A stretch of 64,000 nt of DNA from Acidisarcina sp. (GCA_035539175.1 DATLIY010000007.1:372001-436000), one strand, 5' to 3'. Positions 1 through 8,311 are shown, counted from the first letter of the stretch. Translations and numbers: made by a program. Notes: a model not told the origin generated them from the sequence alone.

Positions 1-432
1 AAACGGAGCGCTGGTTCCCTTGCTGTCAGCAAAGACGTACACCCCAAGATAGCTGGTGTTTGCCAGTGCAACGACCTCATCGCGAATCCCGGCAATCTGT
101 GCGGAAATCGACTGCAGATTCGAGGCGTTCATGGTCCCATTGTTCGCCGAGGTGGCGAGGGAGATGGCCTGGGTCAACTGAGAGACGACCGAGCCCAATG
201 CAGTATCCGTCACCTGGAGCATGCCATGGACGGAACTTGCCGTTTGGGTGAAGGTGTCATCCCGGGATATCTGATTGCTCAGCAGCACATTCTGCCCGGA
301 AGCTACTGGATCATCGGACAGCGTGTTGACGCGCTTTCCACTGGCCAGCTCCTGCGTCAACTGCTGCTGTGATGCCACTGTCTGGTCCAATGCCCCTACA
401 AGATTTGAAACATAAAGCGGATTCACGCGCAT
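1..432 (-). CDS. flgL: Flagellar hook-filament junction protein FlgL (HAP3), N-terminal part
   Basis: The gene starts with ATG at 432 and is still open at the left edge, so only the first 144 residues are seen. The N-terminus has the flagellin-like helical D0/D1 pattern (MRVNPLYVSNL, then QQLTQELASGKRVNTLSDDP), typical of FlgL, which joins hook to filament with FlgK. A purine-rich ribosome site (GGGAGAG) lies about 10 bases upstream. It follows flgK on the same strand after a 72-base gap that contains a strong sigma-54 type promoter, so it need not depend on flgK transcription. I am confident of the family; the C-terminus cannot be judged. Confidence 0.9.
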   Translation of the reverse strand, partial: MRVNPLYVSNLVGALDQTVASQQQLTQELASGKRVNTLSDDPVASGQNVLLSNQISRDDTFTQTASSVHGMLQVTDTALGSVVSQLTQAISLATSANNGTMNASNLQSISAQIAGIRDEVVALANTSYLGVYVFADSKGTSAPF

Positions 433-469
433 CGCTGCTTCTCTCCCTGTCTTGCTGCCTGCGTTCTCG

Positions 470-485
470 TGCACATCTTGTGCCA
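470..485 (-). promoter_or_regulatory. Sigma-54 type promoter before flgL
   Basis: Read on the minus strand the site is TGGCAC, five bases, GTGCA. This gives the invariant GG and GC separated by ten bases, with a perfect -24 hexamer and four of five matches at -12. The expected start point, around 458-460, leaves a short leader that carries the flgL ribosome site. Confidence 0.75.
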
Positions 486-504
486 GCCCTCTGTAGAGGC
501 GGGC

Positions 505-1905
505 CTAGCTTACCGTGCTCTGCTCTCCAAGGTTCAGCGCCGAGGCCATCACCGAGTTCAGGATGGAAAATACCTTCGACGCCGCCTGAAAGGATCGCTC
601 CAGATTGCTCATGGCAGCGGCCTCCTCGTTCAAGTCCACCGTCGACAGCGCATTCCGCTGGTTCTGGAGTTGCGTCAGCGATGCCTGCTGCGCAGTGTTC
701 TGCGTGCTGCTAGCAGCTACGTTGCTGCCAAAGACAGTCACAAAGGAGGAGTAGAAGCTGGTCGCCGTCTGCCCGGGCGCGATCGTTGAATTCATCGGAT
801 CGGCCATATTGATGGCATTCGAATTATCCGTAGCTGCCCCACTCGACGTTGCCGCAGCTATACCGCTCGGATCGGTCAAAACCACCGACATATTCAGCGC
901 GGCTCCGGTTACAGCCGCCGGCGGGGCGAAGATATTGCCCCCCGCGGCTCCTGTCGCATCATAGCCGCCGCTGTTCATCGAATTGATCTTGGTTGCGATG
1001 CCATAGGCGAGCTGATCCAGCGAGCTTTGCAAATTTGGAATATCCAGGTCCCTCACCGCGAGCATGCCGCCGAGTTGACCGCCCCCTGCAACAAGCTGCG
1101 AGGTAATATCCGTCGTGCCAGAGTAGAAATGGGTCACGCCGCCGGAGGAGGAGGCCGTCAACGGGACCGCTACATCCTTGGCCACCAGCACCGCGCCTGA
1201 GGTAGTGGTCACCGTCAGGCCATTGCCCTCGGTGGGTATCGTATGGATGCCGATCAACTGCGACAATTGCAGCAGATCCTGCTGTCTCTGATCCTCCAGC
1301 ACTCCCGCATCGGTGGAAGGAGAGCCCGACTCGATCTGCCGGTTCAGGGAAGCGATCGACTGACTGAGCGAGTTCACCTGGCTAAGCAGAGAGCTGGCCT
1401 GATTGTCGAGCGAGGATCGTTGCTGACCCAGGCTGGCAGCCGCGTTCTGAATCGACTGCGCCAGCGTATTGGCTGCACTCAGCACCTGCTGGCGCAGCGA
1501 CGTGTCGCTTGGACCGCTCTCGAGCTGCGCCATGGAATTGTAAAAGCCGCTGATCGCCGAAGCGATTCCGCTCGAGGATGCGCTCGACCCACTCTGGCTG
1601 AAGATTCCCTCGACGTTATTCAGAGCGGCAAGCCGCGCACTGCCTGCTGCCGTCACCTGTGTCTGCTGTTGCAGGCGCTGCTCCAGCACGCGGTCACGCT
1701 GCGAAACAGAGCCGGTGAACGAGACTCCCATGCCATAGCTGAGCCCGCTCAGATGCACGGGATCGTTCTCCTGCCAGATTGCAGCTTCGCGGGTATAGCC
1801 CGGCGTGTTCGCGTTGGAGGTATTGTTGGCTACAACATTGAGCGCCGATTGATCCGCCGCCAAGGCTCCGGTCGCGATATTCCAGGCTGTATTCAACGTT
1901 CCCAT
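505..1905 (-). CDS. flgK: Flagellar hook-associated protein FlgK (HAP1)
   Basis: A 466-residue protein with the rod/hook-family N-terminal motif (residues about 5-38, including ALNVVANNTSNANTPGY) and the matching C-terminal helix (LERSFQAASKVFSILNSVM, near residue 435). It assembles outside the cell at the hook tip as the first hook-filament junction protein after export through the flagellar secretion system. Length is in the normal to short range for FlgK. It is the last gene of a flgM-flgN-flgK unit. The 164 bases between flgN and flgK hold part of a degenerate repeat and no clear promoter. Confidence 0.93.
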   Translation of the reverse strand: MGTLNTAWNIATGALAADQSALNVVANNTSNANTPGYTREAAIWQENDPVHLSGLSYGMGVSFTGSVSQRDRVLEQRLQQQTQVTAAGSARLAALNNVEGIFSQSGSSASSSGIASAISGFYNSMAQLESGPSDTSLRQQVLSAANTLAQSIQNAAASLGQQRSSLDNQASSLLSQVNSLSQSIASLNRQIESGSPSTDAGVLEDQRQQDLLQLSQLIGIHTIPTEGNGLTVTTTSGAVLVAKDVAVPLTASSSGGVTHFYSGTTDITSQLVAGGGQLGGMLAVRDLDIPNLQSSLDQLAYGIATKINSMNSGGYDATGAAGGNIFAPPAAVTGAALNMSVVLTDPSGIAAATSSGAATDNSNAINMADPMNSTIAPGQTATSFYSSFVTVFGSNVAASSTQNTAQQASLTQLQNQRNALSTVDLNEEAAAMSNLERSFQAASKVFSILNSVMASALNLGEQSTVS

Positions 1906-2008
1906 CGATCACCCTTTCGACGTGTTGATCCCGGAATACTGGTTCCGGAAATGCAGTGGTATGGACCTGGCCGTTCCAGGACGGCTAGCGAACCTGATTG
2001 GCAAGAAG

Positions 2009-2093
2009 CAAAACTTTCGGAGTCGCGAACACTTTCAGAGCGGCAAAACTTTCAGAGCTGCAAAACTTTTCAGAGCTGCGAACATGCGGGCCG
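2009..2093 (-). repeat. Degenerate 17-18 bp tandem repeat at the flgN end
   Basis: On the plus strand, units of the form CAAAACTTTCAGAGCTG follow one another at about 2009-2025, 2026-2043, 2044-2060 and 2061-2078. The third and fourth differ by one extra T. Weaker relics continue to about 2093. The array covers the last codons and stop of the flgN-like gene and part of the flgN-flgK gap. Confidence 0.75.
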
Positions 2094-2426
2094 CGAATAT
2101 TCCTCGGCGCTGCGCTCGGTAATCCGTCGCAGCAATTGAAGATTGCGCCGCGTCTGCTCCAGGAGGCATTTGAGGATACGATGTGACTCGCGCGCACTCG
2201 TCGCTTCCATTGTCGTTACTCGTCCGGTCATGCGCTCACAGCCCCGGGCCAGTGATTCGAGACGATCCGCGTCCAACTGCGTCAACGCCTCGATAGTGGC
2301 ACGCAAGGTCGAATCCAGCTCCGGCCGCGGCTCCTCGGAGAGAGTGCCGAGATCCTTAAGCTCCCCCCTCTGCTCCATTCGTGTGAATGCTGCTGGTGCG
2401 GATGATGCTCGCGTGAATGCTGCCAT
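2070..2426 (-). CDS. FlgN-like flagellar export chaperone (candidate)
   Basis: A 118-residue, highly charged and largely helical protein with ATG at 2426 preceded by GGGAG at a good distance. There is no strong motif. Assignment rests on size, a predicted helical hairpin (residues about 45-110) and position between flgM and flgK, where FlgN, the cytosolic chaperone for FlgK and FlgL, is usually found. A second ATG, 16 codons in, could also be the start. The last codons lie inside a tandem repeat, so the C-terminus may be evolutionarily unstable. It could instead be an unrelated small flagellar protein. Confidence 0.5.
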   Translation of the reverse strand: MAAFTRASSAPAAFTRMEQRGELKDLGTLSEEPRPELDSTLRATIEALTQLDADRLESLARGCERMTGRVTTMEATSARESHRILKCLLEQTRRNLQLLRRITERSAEEYSRPACSQL

Positions 2427-2478
2427 CGTTTCACTCCCTCTTCAGACGCACTGTAGCGTTGCCGTAACCTGCACGTAC

Positions 2479-2772
2479 CTATCGCTGCAGCATGGAATCG
2501 ATCAGGCTGGCGGCTACCTCGGAGTTGCTCACCTTGTACGTTCCCGCAGCCAGGGCCTGCTGAATGGCGGTCACCTTCTCCATTCGCACATCCGAAGCTG
2601 CTGCCGCTTGTGTTGCCAGGCTGGCGGCGGAACTTACGTGTGCTTCATCTGCCGCAAGACCAACCTTTTCGCGAGACAACGTGGAGACCTTGGCGCCCTT
2701 CCGCCCTGCCGGAGAAACCGCCTCATTACCGAGAATGTGTTGCAGACTTTGGAATCGATCGTTAATGTTCAT
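2479..2772 (-). CDS. flgM: Anti-sigma-28 factor FlgM
   Basis: A 97-residue protein whose C-terminal half carries the FlgM signature (R-x-EKV-x-x-IQQAL-x-x-G-x-Y-x-V, then VAASLIDSML, residues about 63-96). FlgM holds FliA inactive in the cytoplasm until the hook is complete and is then exported. The ribosome site GGAGAG precedes the ATG. A sigma-28 type promoter lies 22-49 bases upstream, which would give the usual FliA autoregulatory loop. FliA is encoded at 11-12 kb. Confidence 0.88.
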   Translation of the reverse strand: MNINDRFQSLQHILGNEAVSPAGRKGAKVSTLSREKVGLAADEAHVSSAASLATQAAAASDVRMEKVTAIQQALAAGTYKVSNSEVAASLIDSMLQR

Positions 2773-2793
2773 CCGTCTCTCCTACCCCCCACA

Positions 2794-2821
2794 ATATCGG
2801 CAGATTGGAGGAGTAACTTGA
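2794..2821 (-). promoter_or_regulatory. Sigma-28 (FliA) type promoter before flgM
   Basis: On the minus strand TCAAGTTA (compare TAAAGTTT) is followed after 12 bases by GCCGATAT, a 7 of 8 match to GCCGATAA and identical to the sigma-D -10 of Bacillus. The predicted start point falls about 15 bases before the flgM ATG. Confidence 0.7.
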
Positions 2822-2849
2822 ACGATTTCCGGCTAAACCGCTAAAAGAA

Positions 2850-3191
2850 TCAGACGCCCCGAAGCGAAACTCCCGCGGCTGCCGGTGCAGCATGTTTTGT
2901 GGGCTTAACGTCAAGCCTGTCAAGGATCTGGCGAGCAATGCCCAGGCCGCCATGCTGGGAGAGCGCGCACGCCAGCGACTCCGAGGCGAACCCCGTGAGG
3001 GCGTTGCCGCTGCCTCCATCGGCGCCGGCATCCTGCGCCTTTTCGGCAAAGAGGGAATCCTCCTGCAACGGCTTCATCAACTCGCTCATCATGCTGGCTT
3101 CAAACTGATGAGCCGCGGACGCCAGCCGGGAGTGTTCTGCCCTTCCTGCCTCGGGCGCGCCGATTTTTGCTGCAACCGACCAATCCATCAC
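2850..3191 (-). CDS. flgJ: Rod-binding protein, FlgJ N-terminal domain only
   Basis: A 113-residue protein with the rod-assembly domain of FlgJ (AAHQFEASMMSELMKPL at about residues 26-42, then a C-terminal GGLGIARQILDRL helix). It caps the growing rod in the periplasm. The muramidase domain found in enterobacterial FlgJ is absent, as in many non-gamma lineages. The start overlaps the flgI stop (GTGA), with an in-frame ATG one codon later. It ends the flgF-flgG-flgA-flgH-flgI-flgJ run. Confidence 0.85.
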   Translation of the reverse strand: MMDWSVAAKIGAPEAGRAEHSRLASAAHQFEASMMSELMKPLQEDSLFAEKAQDAGADGGSGNALTGFASESLACALSQHGGLGIARQILDRLDVKPTKHAAPAAAGVSLRGV

Positions 3192-4372
3192 AATACCTCC
3201 AGTTCCGCTTCCAGTGCGCCAGCTTCCTTCATCGCCTGCAGGATGGAGATGACGTCGCGGGCCGAGGCCCCTATCTGCTGCAGACTTTGCACCAGATCGT
3301 CCACCGTGGCACCCTGCTTCAGCTCTATCCGGTTGACCGGCTTGTCCTGCGCCTGCACCGTCGTCTGTTGCACCACCTGGGTCGTGCCTCCCGAGAACGG
3401 GTTTGGCTGCGACACCTCAAAATCACTGGTCACGTTGACCGCGAGGCCGCCGTGAAGGATCGATACCGGCTGCAGCCGTACATCTCCGCCGATCACCACC
3501 GTGCCGGTTCTCTCGTTGACAACGACCTTGGCGCGCGGATACACCTGCACATTCACGGCCTCCACTCTCGCCAGCACTTCGGGGATATCTTCCGTGGAGG
3601 CAATGGCCAGATCGATTCTGCGGCTATCAACGGCATGCGCCAGGGGGCGGGCCAGCTCCCGGTTGATGGCGCCGGCCATGCTCTCCGCAGTGCGGAAATC
3701 CGCATCGTTCAGCAGCAGCGAAAGGCCATGGAGCTGCTTCAGATCGAGCGGTACGGGACGCTCCACGATTCCACCGGAGGGCACACGTCCGGTTGTGGGA
3801 TGGTTCAATTGCCGGGAATTTCCGTTCGCACCCGCCGAGTATCCGCCGATCACAAGCGGTCCCTGGGCCTCGGCATAGATCTGCCCATCGGGACCATAGA
3901 GCGGCGTCATCAGCAGCAGCCCTCCTTCAAGCGTGCGCGCGTCCCCTGCCGAAGAGACGGTGATATCCAGCTTGCTCCCCGGACGGCTGAAGGGCGGCAG
4001 CGTTGCGGCAACAAAAACCGCTGCCATATTCTGCACGCGCATGGAAGACGAACTGGAGGATTGCGGCAGCGTCACTCCCATCCTCTGCAAGGTTGAGATC
4101 AGTGTCTGCATGGGAAAGTAGGTTTGCGAGCTGTCCCCGGTGCCCCGCAAGCCAACCACGATTCCATAGCCGATCAACTGGTTATCGCGGATTCCCTCGA
4201 TAGTCGCTACGTCCTTCACGCGTGCCAGCTTCACTCGCACCTCAGCGGCGCGAACTTCCGCGGACGGCGTCACGGCGAGCAGGAGCGCAACGAGCGACAG
4301 CAATGCAATCGCCCGCCGGCGTGGCGGGATTCCCCGAACCGGAATAGAAAAAACTGCGTTTGAGAAAGTCAC
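3188..4372 (-). CDS. flgI: Flagellar P-ring protein FlgI
   Basis: A 394-residue precursor with a GTG start, an RRR-containing signal peptide (cleavage likely after about residue 42) and the FlgI family core (VKLARVKDVATIEGIRDNQLIGYGIVVGL, broken here as VKLARVKDVATIEG then NQLIGYGIVVGL). FlgI forms the P ring around the rod at the peptidoglycan. It starts 10 bases after flgH and its stop overlaps flgJ. Length is normal. Confidence 0.96.
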   Translation of the reverse strand: MTFSNAVFSIPVRGIPPRRRAIALLSLVALLLAVTPSAEVRAAEVRVKLARVKDVATIEGIRDNQLIGYGIVVGLRGTGDSSQTYFPMQTLISTLQRMGVTLPQSSSSSSMRVQNMAAVFVAATLPPFSRPGSKLDITVSSAGDARTLEGGLLLMTPLYGPDGQIYAEAQGPLVIGGYSAGANGNSRQLNHPTTGRVPSGGIVERPVPLDLKQLHGLSLLLNDADFRTAESMAGAINRELARPLAHAVDSRRIDLAIASTEDIPEVLARVEAVNVQVYPRAKVVVNERTGTVVIGGDVRLQPVSILHGGLAVNVTSDFEVSQPNPFSGGTTQVVQQTTVQAQDKPVNRIELKQGATVDDLVQSLQQIGASARDVISILQAMKEAGALEAELEVL

Positions 4373-4382
4373 AACCTGTCCT

Positions 4383-5093
4383 CTAGAAGATCAGTAACCG
4401 CTGAAAAAGCCTGACGATCACGTTTGGGCGGTAGGTGTAGTCGTTGATGATGCCCTTGCCGACGACCTCAAGTTCCAGATCGGTGATGGCCGTCGAGAGC
4501 ACCTGGTTATTCGGGCTGATGTCCTCGGGCCGTATCAGCCCGCGCATACGGATCAACTGCGTCTGTTGGTTGAAGGTCGCCTGGCGAACCGCCTGGACCA
4601 CCAGCATTCCATTCGGCAGCACATCCATCACTTCGCCCCCGAGAGTCGTGCTCAGGCTGGAGTTGGTGACGCTCTGCCCTTGCGCATTGAGCGCAGATGC
4701 CGAGTTCTGATTGATCAGGTTCTGCAGGGCATTCGAAGACGACACCTTGCCGAGTAATCCCGAGATCGACGAGCTCGCACTCGATCCGCGGGAGTTCTTC
4801 ACGGCTCCATCGGTGGATGCGGCCAGATTTTCCGAGACAATAATCGAAACAACATCATGGAGGTGAACCGCCTTCATATCGCTCGAGAGGCGCGTCATAC
4901 GGCCATTCGGGCACCAGATCGAGCCGGGCGTTCTCACCTCCGCCGCACTCTCGGCACGTACCCTTTCAATGTATGCGGTCAATGCAACGTCGGGGGGCGT
5001 CGGCTTCGTACTGGGCCGCAGAATGTTGTGTCCGGCAATTGCCATCGGCTGTACGAAAAATAAAACCGTCACAGTTACAAGAAAAGCTCTCAT
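4383..5093 (-). CDS. flgH: Flagellar L-ring protein FlgH
   Basis: A 236-residue protein with the FlgH core (GSIWCPNG near residue 57, VHLHDVVSIIVSE near 75-88, and a C-terminal IRPEDIS-NNQVLSTAITDLELEV block). It forms the outer-membrane ring of the basal body. The start overlaps the flgA stop as ATGA. Oddly, the signal peptide ends in AIAGHN and there is no lipobox cysteine, whereas classical FlgH is a lipoprotein, so ring anchoring may differ here. Confidence 0.93.
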   Translation of the reverse strand: MRAFLVTVTVLFFVQPMAIAGHNILRPSTKPTPPDVALTAYIERVRAESAAEVRTPGSIWCPNGRMTRLSSDMKAVHLHDVVSIIVSENLAASTDGAVKNSRGSSASSSISGLLGKVSSSNALQNLINQNSASALNAQGQSVTNSSLSTTLGGEVMDVLPNGMLVVQAVRQATFNQQTQLIRMRGLIRPEDISPNNQVLSTAITDLELEVVGKGIINDYTYRPNVIVRLFQRLLIF

Positions 5094-5614
5094 GGCAAAA
5101 CCTCATTCGTCTTTGCAAAGGGTTCGATCCCAGGGATGAGTCCGGCCTGGCCTGGTCCCAGCACAGCGGCCGTCAGCACGCTGCCTCCCCCCACCAGACG
5201 CACCTTGATTCGCGTGCCCTTGGCGCCGGATTCGAGTGCAATCGCCTGCAGCGCCAGATGTACCACTGAGGTCTCCTCGACTAACGCAATGGTTTCGCCC
5301 GCATGGATCTCGACTGGTTCTCTTTTTGCCACCGCTACTGTGGCATTTCCCTGTCCTGCTTTCGCTGCGCCTGCCGTCGGCGGGGCCAGGGCGACCAGCC
5401 TGCCCGGCCCACCGGGATGGGCACAATCCTTCAGCAGCCCCCAACTCTTCCCCAGCGCGGGATCTTCAATGGAACGCACCACGCTGCTATCTCCACGCTG
5501 CATGCCCGCCGCCGGCTGGCACGCGGCCTGCGAAGACCGCGGAGCCACGACGAGCAGGCACAGAACCGGAAGCAGCGCGAGAGCCGGCGTCGAAGAGGGA
5601 TTGGACTCAGGCAT
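5090..5614 (-). CDS. flgA: Flagella basal-body P-ring formation protein FlgA
   Basis: A 174-residue secreted protein with a signal peptide (ALALLPVLCLLVVAPRSSQA) and a C-terminal SAF/FlgA domain (REPVEIHAGETIALVEET, later VLGPGQAGLIPGIEPF). FlgA is the periplasmic chaperone for FlgI assembly. It lies 3 bases after flgG and overlaps flgH by 4 bases, inside the ring-and-rod operon. It is shorter than typical FlgA, with little of the N-terminal domain. Confidence 0.82.
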   Translation of the reverse strand: MPESNPSSTPALALLPVLCLLVVAPRSSQAACQPAAGMQRGDSSVVRSIEDPALGKSWGLLKDCAHPGGPGRLVALAPPTAGAAKAGQGNATVAVAKREPVEIHAGETIALVEETSVVHLALQAIALESGAKGTRIKVRLVGGGSVLTAAVLGPGQAGLIPGIEPFAKTNEVLP

Positions 5615-5617
5615 CCA

Positions 5618-6406
5618 TTACCTCGCCATATTGTTGACTTGGCTATACATGTCGTCGGCCGCGCGGATCACCTTTGAATTGCTCTCATAGGCGCGCTGCG
5701 CCAGCACCATCTGCACGAATTCACTCACGACATCAACATTCGAATTTTCCAGATATCCCTGCTGCAGCGTTCCCAGCCCCTCGATGCCTCCTGGGTTTGC
5801 CAGCACAGGGTCTCCAGAAGAGAGCGTTGCCTGCAGCAGATTCGATCCAATGCTGTTCAGGCCCCCTGGGTTCACAAAGGTCGCGAGCTGAATCTGGCCG
5901 AGCTGCTGCGGATTTGTCTGCCCGGGAATGGTGGCATTCACCACTCCGTACTGCGTAATGGTTACGGCAGTCGCGTTCTGAGGAATGGTGATGTTCGGCT
6001 GCACCGGATCTCCATCGGAGGTCACCAGCGTTCCCTGGTTGTTCAGATGAAAGGCACCGGCGCGGGTATACGCGAGCGTGCCGTCTGGACGGAGAACCTG
6101 GAAGAATCCATGCCCGGTAATCGCGATGTCCAGGGGATTGCTGGTATTGTTCAGCTCACCCTGCGTCATGATGACCTCGGTCGCCGACGATCTGGTCCCG
6201 AGGCCAACCTGCAATCCGGCAGAGACGGTCTGCTGGCTCTGCGCGGCACCCGGCGTTACCAGGTTTTGATAAATCATGTCTTGAAACTGCAAACGGCGCT
6301 GGCGGAAGCCGGCAGTGGAAGAGTTGGCGAGATTGTTGGCGATCGTATCCAGGTTCATCTGCTGGGCGCTCATCCCGCTCGCCGCTGTATATAGGGCTCG
6401 AATCAT
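5618..6406 (-). CDS. flgG: Distal rod protein FlgG
   Basis: A 262-residue protein, the standard FlgG length, opening with MIRALYTAASGMSAQQMNLD and the NNLANSSTAGFRQRR motif. The C-terminal rod helix is YLENSNVDVVSEFVQMVLAQ followed by RAYESNSKVI. It builds the distal rod. It is preceded by flgF (33-base gap) and followed by flgA. Confidence 0.96.
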   Translation of the reverse strand: MIRALYTAASGMSAQQMNLDTIANNLANSSTAGFRQRRLQFQDMIYQNLVTPGAAQSQQTVSAGLQVGLGTRSSATEVIMTQGELNNTSNPLDIAITGHGFFQVLRPDGTLAYTRAGAFHLNNQGTLVTSDGDPVQPNITIPQNATAVTITQYGVVNATIPGQTNPQQLGQIQLATFVNPGGLNSIGSNLLQATLSSGDPVLANPGGIEGLGTLQQGYLENSNVDVVSEFVQMVLAQRAYESNSKVIRAADDMYSQVNNMAR

Positions 6407-6439
6407 CTTCGTTTCTCCTCGTAGCTTGATGTACTTTGT

Positions 6440-7174
6440 CTAGACGCGCGGCAGATCTTCACTCGCCGTCTTGTCGAAATCCGTATGAAAGATGGAGAGC
6501 GCCTTCTGCATCATCTCCGCCTGCCGCTGCACAAGAATCATCTGCAGGCTGCCCTGAATCACATCCTGATTCGAAGACTCCAGCGCCCCCTGATGCAGAC
6601 TCGCCTTCGACAAAACAGGCTTCGCACTCTGAGCCGCCACGTAGCGATTCGTGCCCTCCGGCGTCAGATCCGTCACATTGGCGAAGGAATAGACGCCGAT
6701 CTGCCCGGCTACCCCGCCGGCGACAGAGACAGCGCCATCGGAGCCGATGCTGATCTCTCCGGGAGGCAGCAGCAGAGGCTTGCCCTGCGCGGACATCACC
6801 GCCTCTCCCGCCAAGGTCGTCAGGGTTCCATTGGTGGCGCGAAGGAAGGCCCCATCGCGCGTATATCGAATTCCTGTCTTGGTTTGGATCGCAAAGAATC
6901 CCTGCCCTTCGATCGCCAGATCGAGCGCATTCCCGGTATTGGTGAGCGCACCCTGCGACAGGCTCAACTGGTTGCCGCCGAGAACGCCAAAGTCGTTCAC
7001 CGTCCGGTTCAATTGCGATTCGAGAGCATGCGGGCCCATCACCGCGCCGCGAAAATATTCCCGCTCGGCGCGGAAGCCGGTGGTATTGGCGTTTGAAAGA
7101 TTACTGGCTGCGGAGTCAAGCGCCTCACTGCGCGCCAAGAGACCCGAATACGCTGCGTAGTAGCCACTGTCCAA
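6440..7174 (-). CDS. flgF: Flagellar rod protein FlgF
   Basis: A 244-residue rod-family protein with the N-terminal motif NLSNANTTGFRAER and the C-terminal helix LESSNQDVIQGSLQMILVQR. Its order before flgG marks it as FlgF, the proximal rod protein. The start is TTG with GAGGAG about 9 bases upstream. A sigma-54 type promoter lies 27-42 bases before the start, so this gene probably opens the flgF-to-flgJ operon. Confidence 0.88.
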   Translation of the reverse strand: MDSGYYAAYSGLLARSEALDSAASNLSNANTTGFRAEREYFRGAVMGPHALESQLNRTVNDFGVLGGNQLSLSQGALTNTGNALDLAIEGQGFFAIQTKTGIRYTRDGAFLRATNGTLTTLAGEAVMSAQGKPLLLPPGEISIGSDGAVSVAGGVAGQIGVYSFANVTDLTPEGTNRYVAAQSAKPVLSKASLHQGALESSNQDVIQGSLQMILVQRQAEMMQKALSIFHTDFDKTASEDLPRV

Positions 7175-7200
7175 GGCTGAATCTCCTCGCCGTTGAGAGT

Positions 7201-7216
7201 TGCATTTCAGGGACCA
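7201..7216 (-). promoter_or_regulatory. Sigma-54 type promoter before flgF
   Basis: On the minus strand TGGTCC, five bases, ATGCA. The GG and GC are ten bases apart, with four of six matches at -24 and four of five at -12. The expected start point is about 15 bases before the flgF start codon. Confidence 0.55.
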
Positions 7217-7321
7217 AGCGGCGAGGAGAGGAAATTAGAAAGTGCTTAGAGCGTGAGGTTGGAGCGTGCGATGAGAGCGTTGCGCCGCGGAGCAGCTTGC
7301 GGCTGCGGACGATCGTTTGGC

Positions 7322-7804
7322 CTATTCCAGCGCCGAGTCACCCAGGATGCTCACCCAGAAGCGCCTGCCCTGAAAAGCAAAGCTCCGCTCCAGATGCAGA
7401 GGTGCCCGATGCGTGTAGATGTGATAGCTGGTTCCGCTGACGATTGTAGGCACGGAGAGCATGCAGGCTGACGCCAGCGCTGGAGTCTTTCCCTTCCATG
7501 CACCCACGAGCATGTTGCACACCTCTCCGAGTGCATCGTTCACCGTGCCGTCGATTTCGCTAAACTCCATTCCCGTCAGAAGTTCCGCCATGCCCAGCGC
7601 CACCGCCTCCTCCATGCGCAGGACAAACGTTCCACTCAACACTCCCGCCATTCCGACGACAGCGGTCATGATCTCACCGGTCAGCGAAGCCGGTTCCGAA
7701 CTCGATTCCACCGGCTCGCACGCAACGTTCATCATCACGCGAAAAACCTCTTCGACCGCCTCGTCCAGCGCCAGCAACTGCACGTTCTCCTTCACCTCAG
7801 GCAT
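7322..7804 (-). CDS. cheX: CheX-like CheY-P phosphatase
   Basis: A 160-residue protein. ATG at 7804 is chosen because TTTGGAGAGCGG precedes it; an upstream TTG would add 13 residues without a ribosome site. The CheC/CheX active-site pattern E-x-x-N is seen in DALGEVCNMLVGAWKG (about residues 90-105). CheX-type enzymes remove phosphate from CheY, resetting the flagellar switch. It follows cheY by 62 bases and probably shares its FliA promoter. Confidence 0.8.
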   Translation of the reverse strand: MPEVKENVQLLALDEAVEEVFRVMMNVACEPVESSSEPASLTGEIMTAVVGMAGVLSGTFVLRMEEAVALGMAELLTGMEFSEIDGTVNDALGEVCNMLVGAWKGKTPALASACMLSVPTIVSGTSYHIYTHRAPLHLERSFAFQGRRFWVSILGDSALE

Positions 7805-7866
7805 CCGCTCTCCAAACTTTTCTTTTTTGCACTCGTGCTTCAACGCACTCTAAGGTGCATGGAAGG

Positions 7867-8250
7867 TTATGCCGATTCCAGCAAAGGCAGCACGCGGTCC
7901 TTGACCTGCTCCGCGGTGAATGGTTTGCGAATATACCCCTGCGCTCCGGCCAGCAGCGCCTGCCGTACATGCTCCTCGCTGCTCTCGGTCGTAATCATCA
8001 CCACCGGCGCGCCGGGAGCGAGATCCTGTTCGCGCAGCAGACGAACAAACTCCAGCCCATCCATCTTGGGCATGTTGATGTCAGAGAGGATCAGATCCAC
8101 CCGATGATTCCGCAGAACCTCCAGCCCTTCCGTTCCGCAAGAGGCCTCCAGCACGGTCGTCAGCGCAAGACCCGCCTGGCGAAGACCGCGCTCCACAATC
8201 TTCCGCATGACCGAAGAATCGTCGACGATCAGGGCACAAATATCACTCAT
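7867..8250 (-). CDS. cheY: CheY-like single-domain response regulator
   Basis: A 127-residue receiver domain with the acidic pair (VDDSS), phospho-acceptor Asp (LILSDINMPKMDG), the switch Thr (MITTESS) and the Lys of the KPFT motif, so it should be phosphorylated normally. It is the likely switch ligand for FliM, encoded upstream. Its operon partner is a CheX-like phosphatase and it has a near-consensus sigma-28 promoter. No CheA, CheW or MCP gene is in the window. Confidence 0.9.
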   Translation of the reverse strand: MSDICALIVDDSSVMRKIVERGLRQAGLALTTVLEASCGTEGLEVLRNHRVDLILSDINMPKMDGLEFVRLLREQDLAPGAPVVMITTESSEEHVRQALLAGAQGYIRKPFTAEQVKDRVLPLLESA

Positions 8251-8276
8251 TCCTTAACCTCGTACTCCATTTCCCT

Positions 8277-8303
8277 TTATCGGCGTTCCGGCGCATCTCT
8301 CTA
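8277..8303 (-). promoter_or_regulatory. Sigma-28 (FliA) type promoter before cheY
   Basis: On the minus strand TAGA, exactly 15 bases, then GCCGATAA, which is a perfect -10. The -35 matches TAAA at three of four. The start point would be about 20 bases before the cheY ATG. Confidence 0.78.
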
Positions 8304-8311
8304 GTGGCTGC

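Noticed and set aside
1243-2139. Plus-strand ORF of 298 codons opposite flgK
   Set aside because: Antisense shadow with no recognisable domain.
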